From positions 3,117,501-3,181,500 of the forward strand of contig NZ_CP132543.1 in the NCBI RefSeq assembly GCF_030845195.1: a stretch of DNA of 64,000 nt, read 5' to 3'. The notes beneath the pieces were generated by a model. It was given only the letters and a program-made list of their open reading frames with translations. It made no database searches and was not told the origin of the DNA. Shown piece by piece: positions 49,493 through 59,641 of the stretch (its first letter is position 1; each line of letters begins with the position of its first letter). This DNA comes from Sanyastnella coralliicola. GTDB lineage: Bacteria; Bacteroidota; Bacteroidia; Flavobacteriales_D; Sanyastnellaceae. The position numbers and the translations under genes are program-made.

Positions 49493-51967
49493 ATGAACCA
49501 CTTGCGGAACACATACCGCCCGTTACTCCTATTGCCATTACTTTGTTTGTTGGCCCTGTCTTCGTTCGCCCAAAAAACGGTGGTTTCAGGTAAGGTTACT
49601 GACGCTGAAACAGGAGAAGCCCTTCCCTATGTGAATATCAGCTTCGTAGGTACCAAAAGTGGTACGATTACCGACTTCAACGGGAATTATTTCCTAGAAA
49701 CATATTACGCCAGTGATAGCATCCGCGCTAGCTTTATTGGATATAAGCCAAGCACAAAAGCGGTCAAGCTTGACCAAACCCAAGTCATCAACTTCGAACT
49801 AAGTGTTTCAAGTATCGCCCTTGAAGTGGCTGAGGTTACTGCAGGAGACGAAGAGAATCCGGCACACCCCATCATTCGTGCCGTTCAGAAGAATCGAAAG
49901 ATCAATAACCGAGAGAAACTTGAGGCTTACGAGTACGAGCTCTACAACAAAGTAGAATTCGACCTCAACAACCTCACGGATGAATTCCGAGAGCGGAAAA
50001 TCATGAAGCCCTTTGAATTCGTGTTCGATAACATCGACAGCACGGAAGAGAAGATCTACCTCCCGATTTTCATGACTGAGAATATCTCTGAGTTCTACTA
50101 CCGAAAGAACCCAAAGACGGAAAAGGAAATCATCCTTGCCACCAAGATCTCAGGTATTGAGAACAAGAGTGTTTCGCAGTTCCTGGGGGACATGTACCAG
50201 AACGTTAACATCTACGACAATAACATTATCGTTTTCGGAAAGAGCTTTGTTTCGCCGATTTCCGGCCTTGGCTTCACTTTCTATGATTACTACCTGATGG
50301 ATAGCACCTATATCGAAGGCAAATGGTGTTACCAGATCAAATTCCAACCGAAGCGTAAACAAGAACTGACCTTCACAGGCGATATGTGGGTAAACGACAC
50401 TACCTACGCCGTGAAACAAGTTGAAGCAACGATTGCGGAAGACGCGAACATCAACTTCATCAATAAACTCAAGGTCCGCCAAGAGTACAACGAGGTACAA
50501 AAGGAGGTCTGGATGCTCACACGAGATGAGCTTCTAGTAGACTTCAACCTGACCGAGAAGACCATGGGCTTCTACGGAAGAAAAACTACGACCTACAGAG
50601 ACTTCCAGATCAACGAAGCCAGAGAAGACGACTTCTACAAGGGCATCTCTGATATCATCGTGGAAGAAAATGCGACGGAACAAGGCGAAGAATTCTGGGA
50701 CGACCGACGGCATATTGAACTGACGGATAACGAGAAGAGCGTCTATCAAATGGTTGACTCCATCAAGACGGTCCCCCAGTTCCGAACCATTGCTGATGTG
50801 ATTTCCCTCTTTGTCTCCGGCTACTACGTGCGCGGGAACTTTGAGTATGGACCTTACTTCACCTTGTACAGCTTCAACCCGGTTGAAGGACATCGCTTCA
50901 GAGTGGGTGGACGAACAAGCAACGACTTTTCTAAACGCGTATTGATTGAAGGATACACGGCCTACGGCTTGCGTGACCGTCGATTCAAGTACGGCGGAGG
51001 CATCACCTGGATGCTTTCCAAGCAACCGCGGATGGTCTTCGGTATCTCTGGAAAAGAAGATGTGGAACAGTTAGGACAAGCTCCTGGGGCCTTTCAACAA
51101 GACAACGTCCTCTCGAGTATCTTCCGGCGGAACCCTGCGAATAAGTTGACCAATGTGGTCGAAGCCAAGAGCTACTTCGAACGAGAGTGGTTCTATGGCT
51201 TGTCTAATAAGATTGTATTCACTCACCGCACGCTTTCTCCATTGGGTGCGCTGCGTTATGAGCGACTAAACGACATTCGACAAATAGAGCCAGTAGACAA
51301 TCTGACGACCGCAGAATTGACCTTCTATACACGATTCGCTTACAAGGAGAAATTCCTCAGTGGTGAATTCGACCGTGTTTCACTCGGCACGAAATACCCG
51401 ACGCTCGAGGTAGCGTATACCCTCGGACTAAAGGACGTGATCAATAGCGACTACGAATACCAAAAATTGGTAGTCCGAGTGAAAGACAAGGTCCGATTTG
51501 GTCCTCTTGGTTATGCTCGAATTTGGGCAGAGGCAGGACGCTACTGGGGACAGCTACCTTATCCGTTGTTGCAATTGCATCAGGGTAACGAGACCTTCTT
51601 TTACGACGAAACGGCATTCAACACGATGAACTTCTTCGAGTTCGTGAGTGACGAATGGGTGAGTGCTTCAATCACTTATCATGCGGATGGACTCTTCTTG
51701 AACCGGATTCCGTTGATGCGTAAACTAAAGTGGCGTGAGGTTGCTACTGTTAAAGGAGTTGTAGGTAATTTTGACCCGAGCAATCAGGAAGAAATGGTAC
51801 TTCCTCCTGAGACGAACGTGCTCACGAAACCCTACGTCGAAGCAGCCCTAGGGGTGGAGAATATTTTCAAGTTCCTCCGCGTTGATGGTCTGTGGCGATT
51901 GTCATACCTCGATAATCCGAACATTGTGAAGTTCGGTATTCGAGCCAAATTCCAGTTCGACTTCTAA
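49493..51967 (+). CDS. DUF5686 outer-membrane protein with carboxypeptidase-like N-terminal domain
   Basis: A signal peptide (about 1-26) is followed by a carboxypeptidase-D regulatory-like domain ([21 protein letters not shown]). The large DUF5686 region (about 115-824) is beta-strand rich with a final barrel-type strand ending KFQFDF. Such proteins are common in Bacteroidota and their role is unknown; an outer-membrane barrel is inferred. Its stop codon overlaps the lptB start (TAATG), tying it to the lipopolysaccharide export gene. A shortened 13-mer core (TCCGCGCTAGC) lies at 49732-49742. Confidence 0.87.
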   Translation: MNHLRNTYRPLLLLPLLCLLALSSFAQKTVVSGKVTDAETGEALPYVNISFVGTKSGTITDFNGNYFLETYYASDSIRASFIGYKPSTKAVKLDQTQVINFELSVSSIALEVAEVTAGDEENPAHPIIRAVQKNRKINNREKLEAYEYELYNKVEFDLNNLTDEFRERKIMKPFEFVFDNIDSTEEKIYLPIFMTENISEFYYRKNPKTEKEIILATKISGIENKSVSQFLGDMYQNVNIYDNNIIVFGKSFVSPISGLGFTFYDYYLMDSTYIEGKWCYQIKFQPKRKQELTFTGDMWVNDTTYAVKQVEATIAEDANINFINKLKVRQEYNEVQKEVWMLTRDELLVDFNLTEKTMGFYGRKTTTYRDFQINEAREDDFYKGISDIIVEENATEQGEEFWDDRRHIELTDNEKSVYQMVDSIKTVPQFRTIADVISLFVSGYYVRGNFEYGPYFTLYSFNPVEGHRFRVGGRTSNDFSKRVLIEGYTAYGLRDRRFKYGGGITWMLSKQPRMVFGISGKEDVEQLGQAPGAFQQDNVLSSIFRRNPANKLTNVVEAKSYFEREWFYGLSNKIVFTHRTLSPLGALRYERLNDIRQIEPVDNLTTAELTFYTRFAYKEKFLSGEFDRVSLGTKYPTLEVAYTLGLKDVINSDYEYQKLVVRVKDKVRFGPLGYARIWAEAGRYWGQLPYPLLQLHQGNETFFYDETAFNTMNFFEFVSDEWVSASITYHADGLFLNRIPLMRKLKWREVATVKGVVGNFDPSNQEEMVLPPETNVLTKPYVEAALGVENIFKFLRVDGLWRLSYLDNPNIVKFGIRAKFQFDF

Positions 51968-52707
51968 TGCAGCTGAGAGCAGAGAATATTGTCAAACGAT
52001 ACGGGAAACGCACCGTTGTGAAAGGCGTTTCCATTGAAGTAAATCAAGGAGAGATCGTTGGTCTACTCGGACCAAATGGTGCCGGTAAAACGACGAGCTT
52101 CTATATGATCGTAGGCTTGATCAGACCCAACGAAGGCACGGTCTTCATGGACGATCAAGAGATCACCGACGAAGCGATGTACAAACGCGCCAAACTAGGG
52201 GTAGGTTACCTCCCGCAGGAAGCAAGTGTATTCCGTAAGCTGAGTGTTGAAGACAACATCATGGCCATCTTGGAGATGACTGAGCTCAACCGCCAAGAAC
52301 GCAAAGACCGACTGGAACAACTCCTCAATGAATTTGGTTTGCAGCACGTACGAAAGAACCGTGGTGACTTCCTTTCTGGAGGTGAGCGTCGTAGAACAGA
52401 GATCGCACGTGCATTAGCAACTGACCCTAAATTTATCCTTCTCGATGAGCCGTTTGCAGGGGTCGACCCGATTGCAGTTGAAGACATTCAGAAGATTGTT
52501 GCTCAGCTGAAAAGAAAGAACATCGGTATTCTGATTACAGACCACAACGTACAAGAAACGTTGTCAATCACAGATCGAGCTTACCTCCTTTTCGAAGGAA
52601 ACATCCTGAAAGCTGGAACTGCAGAAGAACTAGCTGCAGACGAGCAAGTAAGAAAGGTATATCTGGGTCAGAACTTCGAGCTTAGGAAGCCGAAGGTGTT
52701 TGATTGA
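51967..52707 (+). CDS. lptB: LPS export ABC transporter ATP-binding protein LptB
   Basis: LptB powers extraction of lipopolysaccharide from the inner membrane together with LptF/G. Walker A is [11 protein letters not shown], the signature is [16 protein letters not shown], Walker B is [10 protein letters not shown] and the switch His is in [11 protein letters not shown]. The segment [18 protein letters not shown] is typical of LptB. Length 246. The ATG overlaps the DUF5686 stop, and the gene's 3' end overlaps the convergent ribE gene by 26 nt. Confidence 0.96.
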   Translation: MQLRAENIVKRYGKRTVVKGVSIEVNQGEIVGLLGPNGAGKTTSFYMIVGLIRPNEGTVFMDDQEITDEAMYKRAKLGVGYLPQEASVFRKLSVEDNIMAILEMTELNRQERKDRLEQLLNEFGLQHVRKNRGDFLSGGERRRTEIARALATDPKFILLDEPFAGVDPIAVEDIQKIVAQLKRKNIGILITDHNVQETLSITDRAYLLFEGNILKAGTAEELAADEQVRKVYLGQNFELRKPKVFD

Positions 52708-53296
52708 TCGCAGCCATTCGTGCTACGTACTTCCCAATAATATCGAACTCTAGGTTCACTTTTGTTCCCGCCTTAAAGGTGTGGAAATTGGTGTGTTCCC
52801 ATGTGTAAGGAATGATCGCCACACTGAAATGACCAGGTGAAGAGTCTACCACTGTCAGAGACACTCCATTTACCGTAATACTCCCTTTAGGAACGGTAAC
52901 ATAGCCTTCGTCAACTTTAGTGACTTCGTGCTTCACATACACACGCCAGCTTCCATCTTCTTCCTTCACATCAGTCACCTCACCAACCATGTCAACGTGG
53001 CCTTGAACGATATGTCCGTCTAGGCGGCCGCCCATGATCATACAGCGTTCGAGGTTCACTTTATCACCAGAGGCTAATTCACCAACGTTCGTACGAATGA
53101 TGGTTTCATCAATCGCAGTCACTACGTATTCGTCTCCGTCGATTTTCACCACGGTCAAACACGTACCGTTATGGGCCACGCTTTGATCAATTTGCAGTTC
53201 GTCTGTGAAGGGAGATGAAATAGTGAAGTGAAGGTTATCACCTTCGCGTTCTACGCCCTTGACTTCGCCAAGGGCCTCGATAATTCCTGTGAACAT
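52682..53296 (-). CDS. ribE: Riboflavin synthase
   Basis: The enzyme dismutates two 6,7-dimethyl-8-ribityllumazines to riboflavin. It consists of two lumazine-binding halves: the first opens [12 protein letters not shown] and includes [11 protein letters not shown], the second opens [14 protein letters not shown] and includes [14 protein letters not shown]. The end GKYVARMAA is characteristic. Length 204 residues. It starts one base after the stop of the T9SS cargo gene on the same strand, so the two may be read together even though unrelated. Confidence 0.95.
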   Translation of the reverse strand: MFTGIIEALGEVKGVEREGDNLHFTISSPFTDELQIDQSVAHNGTCLTVVKIDGDEYVVTAIDETIIRTNVGELASGDKVNLERCMIMGGRLDGHIVQGHVDMVGEVTDVKEEDGSWRVYVKHEVTKVDEGYVTVPKGSITVNGVSLTVVDSSPGHFSVAIIPYTWEHTNFHTFKAGTKVNLEFDIIGKYVARMAAINQTPSAS

Positions 53297-53297
53297 G

Positions 53298-56006
53298 TTA
53301 CTCTTTAACTGGATTCAAACCGTCGAGCAAGGTAATTGTTCCGGAGAGTTCTTCCACAACAATTCCTTCGAGTCTGATTGTATTGACCCGAGCTATGTAA
53401 TAATAGGTGCCGTCGGCACAAATCTCACCTGTTTCTTGATCAGTCCCATCCCAAGAAATGAGCGGATCCCTGGTCTCGAAGACTTGTGTTCCCCATCGAT
53501 TGAAGACGAAGAACTCAACACTTTCAACGAACTTGAACGGGAAGGCCGTGAAGACATCGTTTGAGCCGTCATTGTTTGGTGAGAATACATTCGGCAAGAA
53601 GTAAAGCGGACAATTATCGATGCACACGACATTACTAAACTCACTTTCATTGCGTCGGATATCTCCGTTGAGGTCAGGAGTCAAACTATCAAGTGCAGTC
53701 ACTGCATAGCAACCCGCGATGGAGTTCAAATCACCTTCTTCATTCCAGATATACTCCGTCAATTCAGCACCTGTCAAGGTAACCACGAATTCCAGATCTT
53801 GATCGGTGGTTGGAGCGTAATACAGGTTGTACAACTCTGTATCATCCGTCAACTCACATGACTCATTTGGATTCGTCCATGTCAAGAAGGCTTGTTCGAG
53901 TTCACAATCTGGTTCAATACTCAACTCAGGCGGACAAGGAGGTGTTAGATCTACTGCGAATCCACAAGCTTCTTGAGACTTGTTCAAGATTGGATCAATC
54001 GTTCCTGATTCTGGAACGGTGTACGCCCCTATGGATCGCACATAGTAACATATCTCGACGTTGTTCGGGAGTCCTGTGTCTTCATAGATTGGTTCATCGA
54101 CCGTTGCAATGAGTGCGAAGTCAGTTTCACCCGGATCCAATCGGTAAATCTCATATTGGGTATTTGTCCATGGAGTGAGGTCGTTGACGAATACGGTGAT
54201 GGTCTCATCACCTGACTCAAGCTCGAGGTAAAGGCTTGACGCCTGGAAGGCCGATCCAACGAAATCTTCTCCAGAGAAAAGATTCACACGGTAAGTGTGC
54301 GCTGTCGTTTCAGTATCAATTCCCGTGTGGACAAAAGTGGTATCCTCGTTAAAGAGGTTTGCGCTTGGGGTTGAAGTGAAAATCACATCGTTCGCGCCGC
54401 CATAACCTTCTCCGTGAAGAAGCTCGTAGTAGTAAGGCCCTGGGAAATTCTCTTGATCAAGCTGTGTAGCTGGTGACCATGCTACATAAATCTCTCCGTT
54501 AGTTGCATCGGTGACATTCACATCTGCATTGGTCATGACCGGTACTTCCTTGATGATTGAAGCACAGAACTCTTCACTTGCATAGCTTTCTGCGCCATCA
54601 GGGAAACAAGTGACAATCATGTAACAGAACTCACCACCGAAGAAGACTCCTTCAGTATCAATGTAGTTCGTGTTTTCTAGTCCTTCAACCGTATCAATCA
54701 ATTCGAAGCCGGTGTAATCAGGCACTCCTGTTTCACAGAAATCAGGCTCAAAACCATAGCTTCCTTGACGACGGTATATCTTATATCCGCTTTGCGATAC
54801 CTGTAAATCGGTCAGGTGATCGATGCAGATATTCGGCTCCCAGTTCAAGACGAAGCTATTTCCGTCAGGCTCTACCGTTGGGTTTTCTACCGCCGGTGCC
54901 ACCACCGTAATATTCACCGCCATGAAATCTGAGAGGTCAACGGTTGAACTGAAATCGGTGGCCTTGAAGGTCACCTGATAAGGATTCAATCGTACCTCTT
55001 CACATTCTGGTGTCCATGAGAAAACGCCTGTGCCGTCGTTGTTATCTGTAAAGAACGCTTGGTTCTCAACCTCAGTCATTGGTCCACCGAAAGCTTCCAA
55101 ATCAATTGGATCTCCATCGATGTCTGATGCTGCAATTTGGAGTGTCAAGTTCGTGAAAGCCTCAACACAGGTATCGAGCACTTCTTCAATCACCGGTGGG
55201 TTGTTAGGACACTGCTCTACAAGAATCTGCATGTCACGAATGACATGTCCTACTTTCACTAGCTGTCCAGCTACCTCACGCCACTCTTCGATGAGAATTG
55301 CAATATTGTATTCCCCTGGAGGCCACGAAGTCACGTCCCAAGTAACAGTACCGTCGTTCGGGTCGATGAAGAAAATATCGTCGGGACTCTCGGTATAATC
55401 ATCTGGTAGTTCATACCCGGGAACTGGATCGTTCCATCCGTCTTCGTCCAAATCTCTACCTAAGGGTGTGATCAGGCTGTAGGTAAGAATGTCACCATCG
55501 GGATCATACGCTCCGGGATTGTGTTGCCAAACACGCGCCAGACACGCTTCTTCTTTCGCTGGGTTCAAAAGTTGAACCGAGTTATTATGTCCGGCTTGCG
55601 GATTGATGATCAGAAGCGTTTGCACACAGAATTCCTCTTCTACACTGTTCGGAATGTTGTGTACTCCTTCGTTACGGTTCGGGTCAGCCATTTGGATCAA
55701 ATACTGCCCTGGCCCGCTATAGGTGTGGGTTCCACGGTAGATATTGATCTGGGCATCAGCGTCAGGAACAGGAGAAATAGACTCGCGTTCTAAGCTGTCA
55801 AGCGTTCCGCCGGTAGGCAAATCACCCCAGTTGATATTCAACCATTGACGGTCAGCAATAACCGAAGACTTCGTACATGTAGTAATGACAACCTCGTAAG
55901 TGAACCCGCTAATGTGCGTATAGGTAATCTCCCCTGCCCTGTTGTGAGTAGCCAGGGCGGCAATGCTGATGAAAGCAAAAATGAGGAGTGAAACGAGTTT
56001 TCGCAT
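53298..56006 (-). CDS. Secreted T9SS type B cargo protein with fibronectin-like domains
   Basis: The ATG at 56006 starts a signal peptide (MRKLVSLLIFAFISIAALA). The mature protein holds a PKD/Ig-like N-terminal part (AGEITYTHISGFTYEVVI), a cadherin-like segment (YDPDGDILTYSL, IDGDPIDLEAFGG) and several fibronectin-III-like repeats. The C-terminal about 90 residues are the gliding-motility-associated type B sorting domain (FLPNVFSPNNDGSNDVF, FFVFNRWGTQVFE, WDGTDQETGEICADGTYYY). It is therefore a surface or secreted adhesin-like protein exported by the Por/type IX system. The frame extends upstream to 56054, but the signal peptide fixes the start. Confidence 0.9.
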   Translation of the reverse strand: MRKLVSLLIFAFISIAALATHNRAGEITYTHISGFTYEVVITTCTKSSVIADRQWLNINWGDLPTGGTLDSLERESISPVPDADAQINIYRGTHTYSGPGQYLIQMADPNRNEGVHNIPNSVEEEFCVQTLLIINPQAGHNNSVQLLNPAKEEACLARVWQHNPGAYDPDGDILTYSLITPLGRDLDEDGWNDPVPGYELPDDYTESPDDIFFIDPNDGTVTWDVTSWPPGEYNIAILIEEWREVAGQLVKVGHVIRDMQILVEQCPNNPPVIEEVLDTCVEAFTNLTLQIAASDIDGDPIDLEAFGGPMTEVENQAFFTDNNDGTGVFSWTPECEEVRLNPYQVTFKATDFSSTVDLSDFMAVNITVVAPAVENPTVEPDGNSFVLNWEPNICIDHLTDLQVSQSGYKIYRRQGSYGFEPDFCETGVPDYTGFELIDTVEGLENTNYIDTEGVFFGGEFCYMIVTCFPDGAESYASEEFCASIIKEVPVMTNADVNVTDATNGEIYVAWSPATQLDQENFPGPYYYELLHGEGYGGANDVIFTSTPSANLFNEDTTFVHTGIDTETTAHTYRVNLFSGEDFVGSAFQASSLYLELESGDETITVFVNDLTPWTNTQYEIYRLDPGETDFALIATVDEPIYEDTGLPNNVEICYYVRSIGAYTVPESGTIDPILNKSQEACGFAVDLTPPCPPELSIEPDCELEQAFLTWTNPNESCELTDDTELYNLYYAPTTDQDLEFVVTLTGAELTEYIWNEEGDLNSIAGCYAVTALDSLTPDLNGDIRRNESEFSNVVCIDNCPLYFLPNVFSPNNDGSNDVFTAFPFKFVESVEFFVFNRWGTQVFETRDPLISWDGTDQETGEICADGTYYYIARVNTIRLEGIVVEELSGTITLLDGLNPVKE

Positions 56007-56204
56007 GAGTAAGATTAAAGGTACACTTTCACTTGGTAACGAACGAAAAGGCAATATGTTTAATTACCTATTTGTTTCAGTTCAAGCCACATAAACCTTG
56101 CCAATATTACAATCTCAAAAGGCTTTTCCCGAACAGTATAACGCAAGATTCTAGCAGATAGCTTATCGAATACAAAAGCTATCTTGCGCCACAAATCAAC
56201 GACC

Positions 56205-57638
56205 ATGGGAATTACGCTTAAAGTTTTGCGCAAAATTCCATCGAATGCGATGGTATTTCACCTCCTCGACGGGAAGTCAGTTCCGAAGGAATTCAGCAAG
56301 GAGGCGACAAAGCAAGTGAAGAACGGATTGAAGAAGAAGCAATCGATGATCACCTTCGTTGAAGACGGTGACGTTCGCTACGCTTTTTCAGTGGGGTCGA
56401 TTGATTCAGCGAATGAAAAAGAAGCCCTTCGTGTAGCAGGGAGTTCCGCTTCGGCGCTAGCCATCAAACAAAAAGCCTCAAAACTGACCTTCGTAAACCA
56501 CACAGGCGATGCCGAAGTATCATTGCTTCATGCCGAAGGTGCCAAATTGACGGCTTACCAATTCAATCAACTCCTTTCAGATCCGGGCAAAAAAGACCAT
56601 GGGTTCAGGGAGATTGGATTGATCGATGGCGATTTGAACAGCAAAGAAGTCAAAGACCTCAACACCCTTACAGATAATGTCTTCTGGACGCGTGACTTGG
56701 TCAACCGTCCGCTTTCGCATTTGACGGCGACAGACCTTGCGGATGCTGTAGAGCAAGCCGGTAAGGAGAGCGGATTTGACGTGAATGTATTGTCGAAGCG
56801 CAAGATTCAGTCGTTGAAAATGGGTGGTCTATTGGCCGTAAACAAAGGTTCGATTGACCCTCCAACCTTCACCATTGCTGAATACAAGCCGGCCAATGCC
56901 GTAAATAAGCAACCGATTGTTTTGGTTGGAAAAGGTGTGGTTTACGATACGGGTGGTATGAGCTTGAAGCCAACGCCAATGTCGATGGACTTTATGAAGA
57001 GTGATATGGCAGGGGCGGCTATGATGGCTGGTTCTATTAAGGCTATCGCCGAATTGGAACTCCCTGTTCATGTGATTGCTCTTCTACCTGCTACAGATAA
57101 CCGACCTGACGGAAACGCCTACGTACCTGGTGACGTGATCACGATGTACGACGGCACCACCGTAGAGGTGAAGAACACAGATGCAGAAGGACGTTTGCTA
57201 TTGGCAGATGCCTTGGCATATGCTAAGAAATACGATCCAGAATTGGTGATGAACGCAGCTACCCTGACAGGAGCTTCTGTTCGTGCCATTGGAACTTACG
57301 CTACAAGTGTGATGGGAACTGCAGACGACGGAGAGTTCAAGAAACTCGAAGCCGCTGCCTACGATACTTACGAGCGCGTTGTACGTTTCCCTTTGTGGGA
57401 TGAGTATGGGAAAGAGCTAGCCTCTGATGTGGCCGACATGTCGAACCTCGGTCGAGGAGAAGCAGGTCATATCTCTGCAGGGAAGTTCTTGCAGCACTTC
57501 ACTGACTACCCATGGATTCACTTTGACATTGCTGGTCCTTCATTCTTACACGCTCCTCAATCTTACCGCACCAAAGGCGGAACAGGAGTTGGGGTTCGCT
57601 TGTTAGTTGAATTCATTAAAGTGCGCTACGAGCTATGA
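56205..57638 (+). CDS. M17 leucyl aminopeptidase
   Basis: The family motif NTDAEGRLLLADAL is present, with metal and active-site residues in GKGVVYDTGGMSLKP and SDMAGAAMM. The N-terminal about 170 residues form the macrodomain-like half, ending in TRDLVNRPLSHLT. The start at 56205 (MGITLKVLRK) is preferred over an upstream TTG. It is a cytosolic hexameric Zn/Mn exopeptidase. The next gene, pdxA, starts inside its stop codon (ATGA). Confidence 0.93.
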   Translation: MGITLKVLRKIPSNAMVFHLLDGKSVPKEFSKEATKQVKNGLKKKQSMITFVEDGDVRYAFSVGSIDSANEKEALRVAGSSASALAIKQKASKLTFVNHTGDAEVSLLHAEGAKLTAYQFNQLLSDPGKKDHGFREIGLIDGDLNSKEVKDLNTLTDNVFWTRDLVNRPLSHLTATDLADAVEQAGKESGFDVNVLSKRKIQSLKMGGLLAVNKGSIDPPTFTIAEYKPANAVNKQPIVLVGKGVVYDTGGMSLKPTPMSMDFMKSDMAGAAMMAGSIKAIAELELPVHVIALLPATDNRPDGNAYVPGDVITMYDGTTVEVKNTDAEGRLLLADALAYAKKYDPELVMNAATLTGASVRAIGTYATSVMGTADDGEFKKLEAAAYDTYERVVRFPLWDEYGKELASDVADMSNLGRGEAGHISAGKFLQHFTDYPWIHFDIAGPSFLHAPQSYRTKGGTGVGVRLLVEFIKVRYEL

Positions 57639-58669
57639 GTAAAGTAGAGAATCAAGTACGTGTAGGGATTACGATCGGTGACCCGAATGGGATTGGAATT
57701 GAGACCATCCTAAAGGTCTTTGCTGATCAACGCATGAATGAAATCGTTCTTCCGATCATCTACGGAAACACGGACATCCTGCGTTTTCACCGCAAGGTGC
57801 TCGACATGGGTGATGTACGACTAAACAGCACTTCTTCAGCTGAAGAAGTCAACCCAAAGAAAATCAACGTTGTCAACGTTTGGGACGATAAATGGGAGCC
57901 AACCTTAGGTTCACCAGACAAAGAAGCAGGTGCCTACGCATTCAAAAGCTTAAAAGCCGCCGTTGACGATTTGGCCTCGAATAAAATCGACGTTTTGGTT
58001 ACCTGTCCGATCAATAAAGACACGATTCAAAGCGATGAATTCAACTTCCCAGGGCATACTGAGTACCTGGCGAGCATGGCGAATGTAGAGGAGAGCTTGA
58101 TGTTCCTTGTTTCAGACCGCATGCGTATTGGAGTGGCTACCGGACACGTACCATTGAAAGATGTCAGTGCGAACTTGACGAAGGAGTCTATCATCAAGAA
58201 GCTGCGCCTCATGCATGAAAGCTTGCAACGAGATTTCGGAGTGAATCGTCCGAAAATCGCGGTACTCGGCTTGAATCCGCACGCTGGTGACAATGGCTTA
58301 TTGGGAACAGAAGAGCTCGACATTATCCTTCCGGCGATTCGTGAAGTAGAGAATGAAATGTTCGTAAAAGGACCGTATGGCGCCGATGGATTCTTTGGTA
58401 CAGCAGCGTTCCAGCAGTTTGATGGAGTGTTGGCTATGTACCATGATCAAGGACTGGCGCCGTTTAAGGCCTTGGCTTTTGACAGTGGTGTGAATTACAC
58501 AGCCGGCTTGCCGATTGTACGCACAAGTCCGGACCACGGAACAGGATATGAGATCGCCGGAAAAGGACAAGCGAATGAAGGATCGTTACGCGCGGCCATC
58601 TTCACAGCGATTGATGTATATAAGTACCGCAAGGTATATCGAGAGATGACAGCAAATCCACTTCGCTAG
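57635..58669 (+). CDS. pdxA: 4-hydroxythreonine-4-phosphate dehydrogenase
   Basis: PdxA oxidises 4-phosphohydroxy-L-threonine in the DXP-dependent pyridoxal 5'-phosphate pathway. Markers are TIGDPNGIGIETILK at the start, TCPINKDTIQ, FPGHTEYLA, the metal His residues in LNPHAGDNGLLG and YHDQGLAPFK, and the final VRTSPDHGTGYEIAGKG. Length 344 residues. It is coupled to the aminopeptidase gene upstream; the yceD promoter follows 74 bp after its stop. Confidence 0.96.
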   Translation: MSKVENQVRVGITIGDPNGIGIETILKVFADQRMNEIVLPIIYGNTDILRFHRKVLDMGDVRLNSTSSAEEVNPKKINVVNVWDDKWEPTLGSPDKEAGAYAFKSLKAAVDDLASNKIDVLVTCPINKDTIQSDEFNFPGHTEYLASMANVEESLMFLVSDRMRIGVATGHVPLKDVSANLTKESIIKKLRLMHESLQRDFGVNRPKIAVLGLNPHAGDNGLLGTEELDIILPAIREVENEMFVKGPYGADGFFGTAAFQQFDGVLAMYHDQGLAPFKALAFDSGVNYTAGLPIVRTSPDHGTGYEIAGKGQANEGSLRAAIFTAIDVYKYRKVYREMTANPLR

Positions 58670-58742
58670 TGGATGTTTTTCCGACTTTACTTGGCCCAGC
58701 CAGAAAAGTCGTTGAAAACTTTTGATATCGAAGAGTTTCCAC

Positions 58743-58750
58743 TATCTTTG
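58743..58750 (+). promoter_or_regulatory. Promoter of the yceD-rpmF operon (-7 box TATCTTTG)
   Basis: Exact TAnnTTTG match. A TTTG at 58721-58724 stands 18 bp upstream, the spacing expected for a Bacteroidota -33 element. The ATG follows 20 bases later. Confidence 0.7.
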
Positions 58751-58770
58751 CACTCCTAATTTTTGAAGGT

Positions 58771-59280
58771 ATGAATCCTTTTACTGCCTATCATATTCCC
58801 TTCTTGGGTCTCAAGGCAGGTGTTCACACCTTTGATTTCGTGATAAACGAATCGTTCTTTGAAGAGTTTGAGTATTCTGAGATCAGTAAAGGAAACTTTA
58901 CGGTTGATCTAAAGCTAGAGAAGCAAAGCACCATGATGGTTCTCGACTTTTCACTAGAAGGTAAGGTAGAAGACACCTGCGATCGATGTGGAAAGCCTGT
59001 TACCCTTGAGGTGGCTCATGAAGATCGTTTAATTGTCAAGTATGGCGATGAAACGAAAATTACCGAAGATGAAATCTTAGTGGTGAGTCAAGCGGAGCAC
59101 ATTCTCGAATTAGAACAGTATCTCTATGAATACGCACACCTGGCCTTGCCTTCACGACGTGTACACGAAGATGAAGATGAGTGCGACCAGGACGCTCTTG
59201 ACCTCTTGGATGATCTCCATGAGGACGACGAAGACGATGACATTGACCCACGGTGGGAAGCATTAAAAGGATTGAAATAA
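58771..59280 (+). CDS. yceD: YceD/DUF177 family protein
   Basis: The protein has 169 residues, with the family Cys pair in DTCDRCGKPVTLEVAHEDRLIVKYG and a very acidic C-terminus (DEDECDQDALDLLDDLHEDDEDDD). Members lie almost always beside rpmF, as here (12-nt gap), and are linked to ribosome large-subunit or 23S rRNA maturation. It is probably cotranscribed with rpmF from the promoter at 58743. Confidence 0.92.
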   Translation: MNPFTAYHIPFLGLKAGVHTFDFVINESFFEEFEYSEISKGNFTVDLKLEKQSTMMVLDFSLEGKVEDTCDRCGKPVTLEVAHEDRLIVKYGDETKITEDEILVVSQAEHILELEQYLYEYAHLALPSRRVHEDEDECDQDALDLLDDLHEDDEDDDIDPRWEALKGLK

Positions 59281-59292
59281 AAAGGTTGAACG

Positions 59293-59478
59293 ATGGCACA
59301 TCCTAAACGAAAGCAATCGAAAGCACGTACGGCGAAGCGCCGCACACACTACAAGGCCGAAGCGCCTGAGATTTCAACTTGTCAAACGACAGGTCAACCA
59401 CACCTACGTCACCAGGCGCACTGGTACGAGGGTAAGCTCTATTACAAGGGCCGCGTGGTTATGGAAAAAGAAGATTAA
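59293..59478 (+). CDS. rpmF: 50S ribosomal protein L32
   Basis: The protein has 61 residues, with the canonical start [17 protein letters not shown]. The zinc-ribbon cysteines of the C+ form are absent apart from one Cys ([16 protein letters not shown]), which is the C-minus form usual for Flavobacteriia. It is followed by a strong terminator. Confidence 0.97.
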   Translation: MAHPKRKQSKARTAKRRTHYKAEAPEISTCQTTGQPHLRHQAHWYEGKLYYKGRVVMEKED

Positions 59479-59504
59479 GAAAGATCTTTTCCCTCGAATA
59501 TATT

Positions 59505-59532
59505 GGGAGCCTCATTGGCTCCCATTTTTTTT
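59505..59532 (+). terminator. Rho-independent terminator after rpmF
   Basis: GGGAGCC (59505-59511), loop TCATT, GGCTCCC (59517-59523) followed by a run of eight T. Confidence 0.92.
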
Positions 59533-59597
59533 AAGCCATGATATCTGGAAAACCAAGAGCAGAAAGCTACGTTTTCTCCTTGCCAGTATTATCAAAA

Positions 59598-59610
59598 CGC
59601 TAACTTAGCG
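59598..59610. promoter_or_regulatory. Palindrome CGCTAACTTAGCG upstream of fabH
   Basis: A perfect 6-1-6 inverted repeat 31 bp ahead of the fabH ATG. It may be an operator controlling the fatty-acid initiation genes; no regulator is known to me for this site. Confidence 0.4.
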
Positions 59611-59641
59611 GCTTATCAATTAACCGACCAGTAGAAAACGC

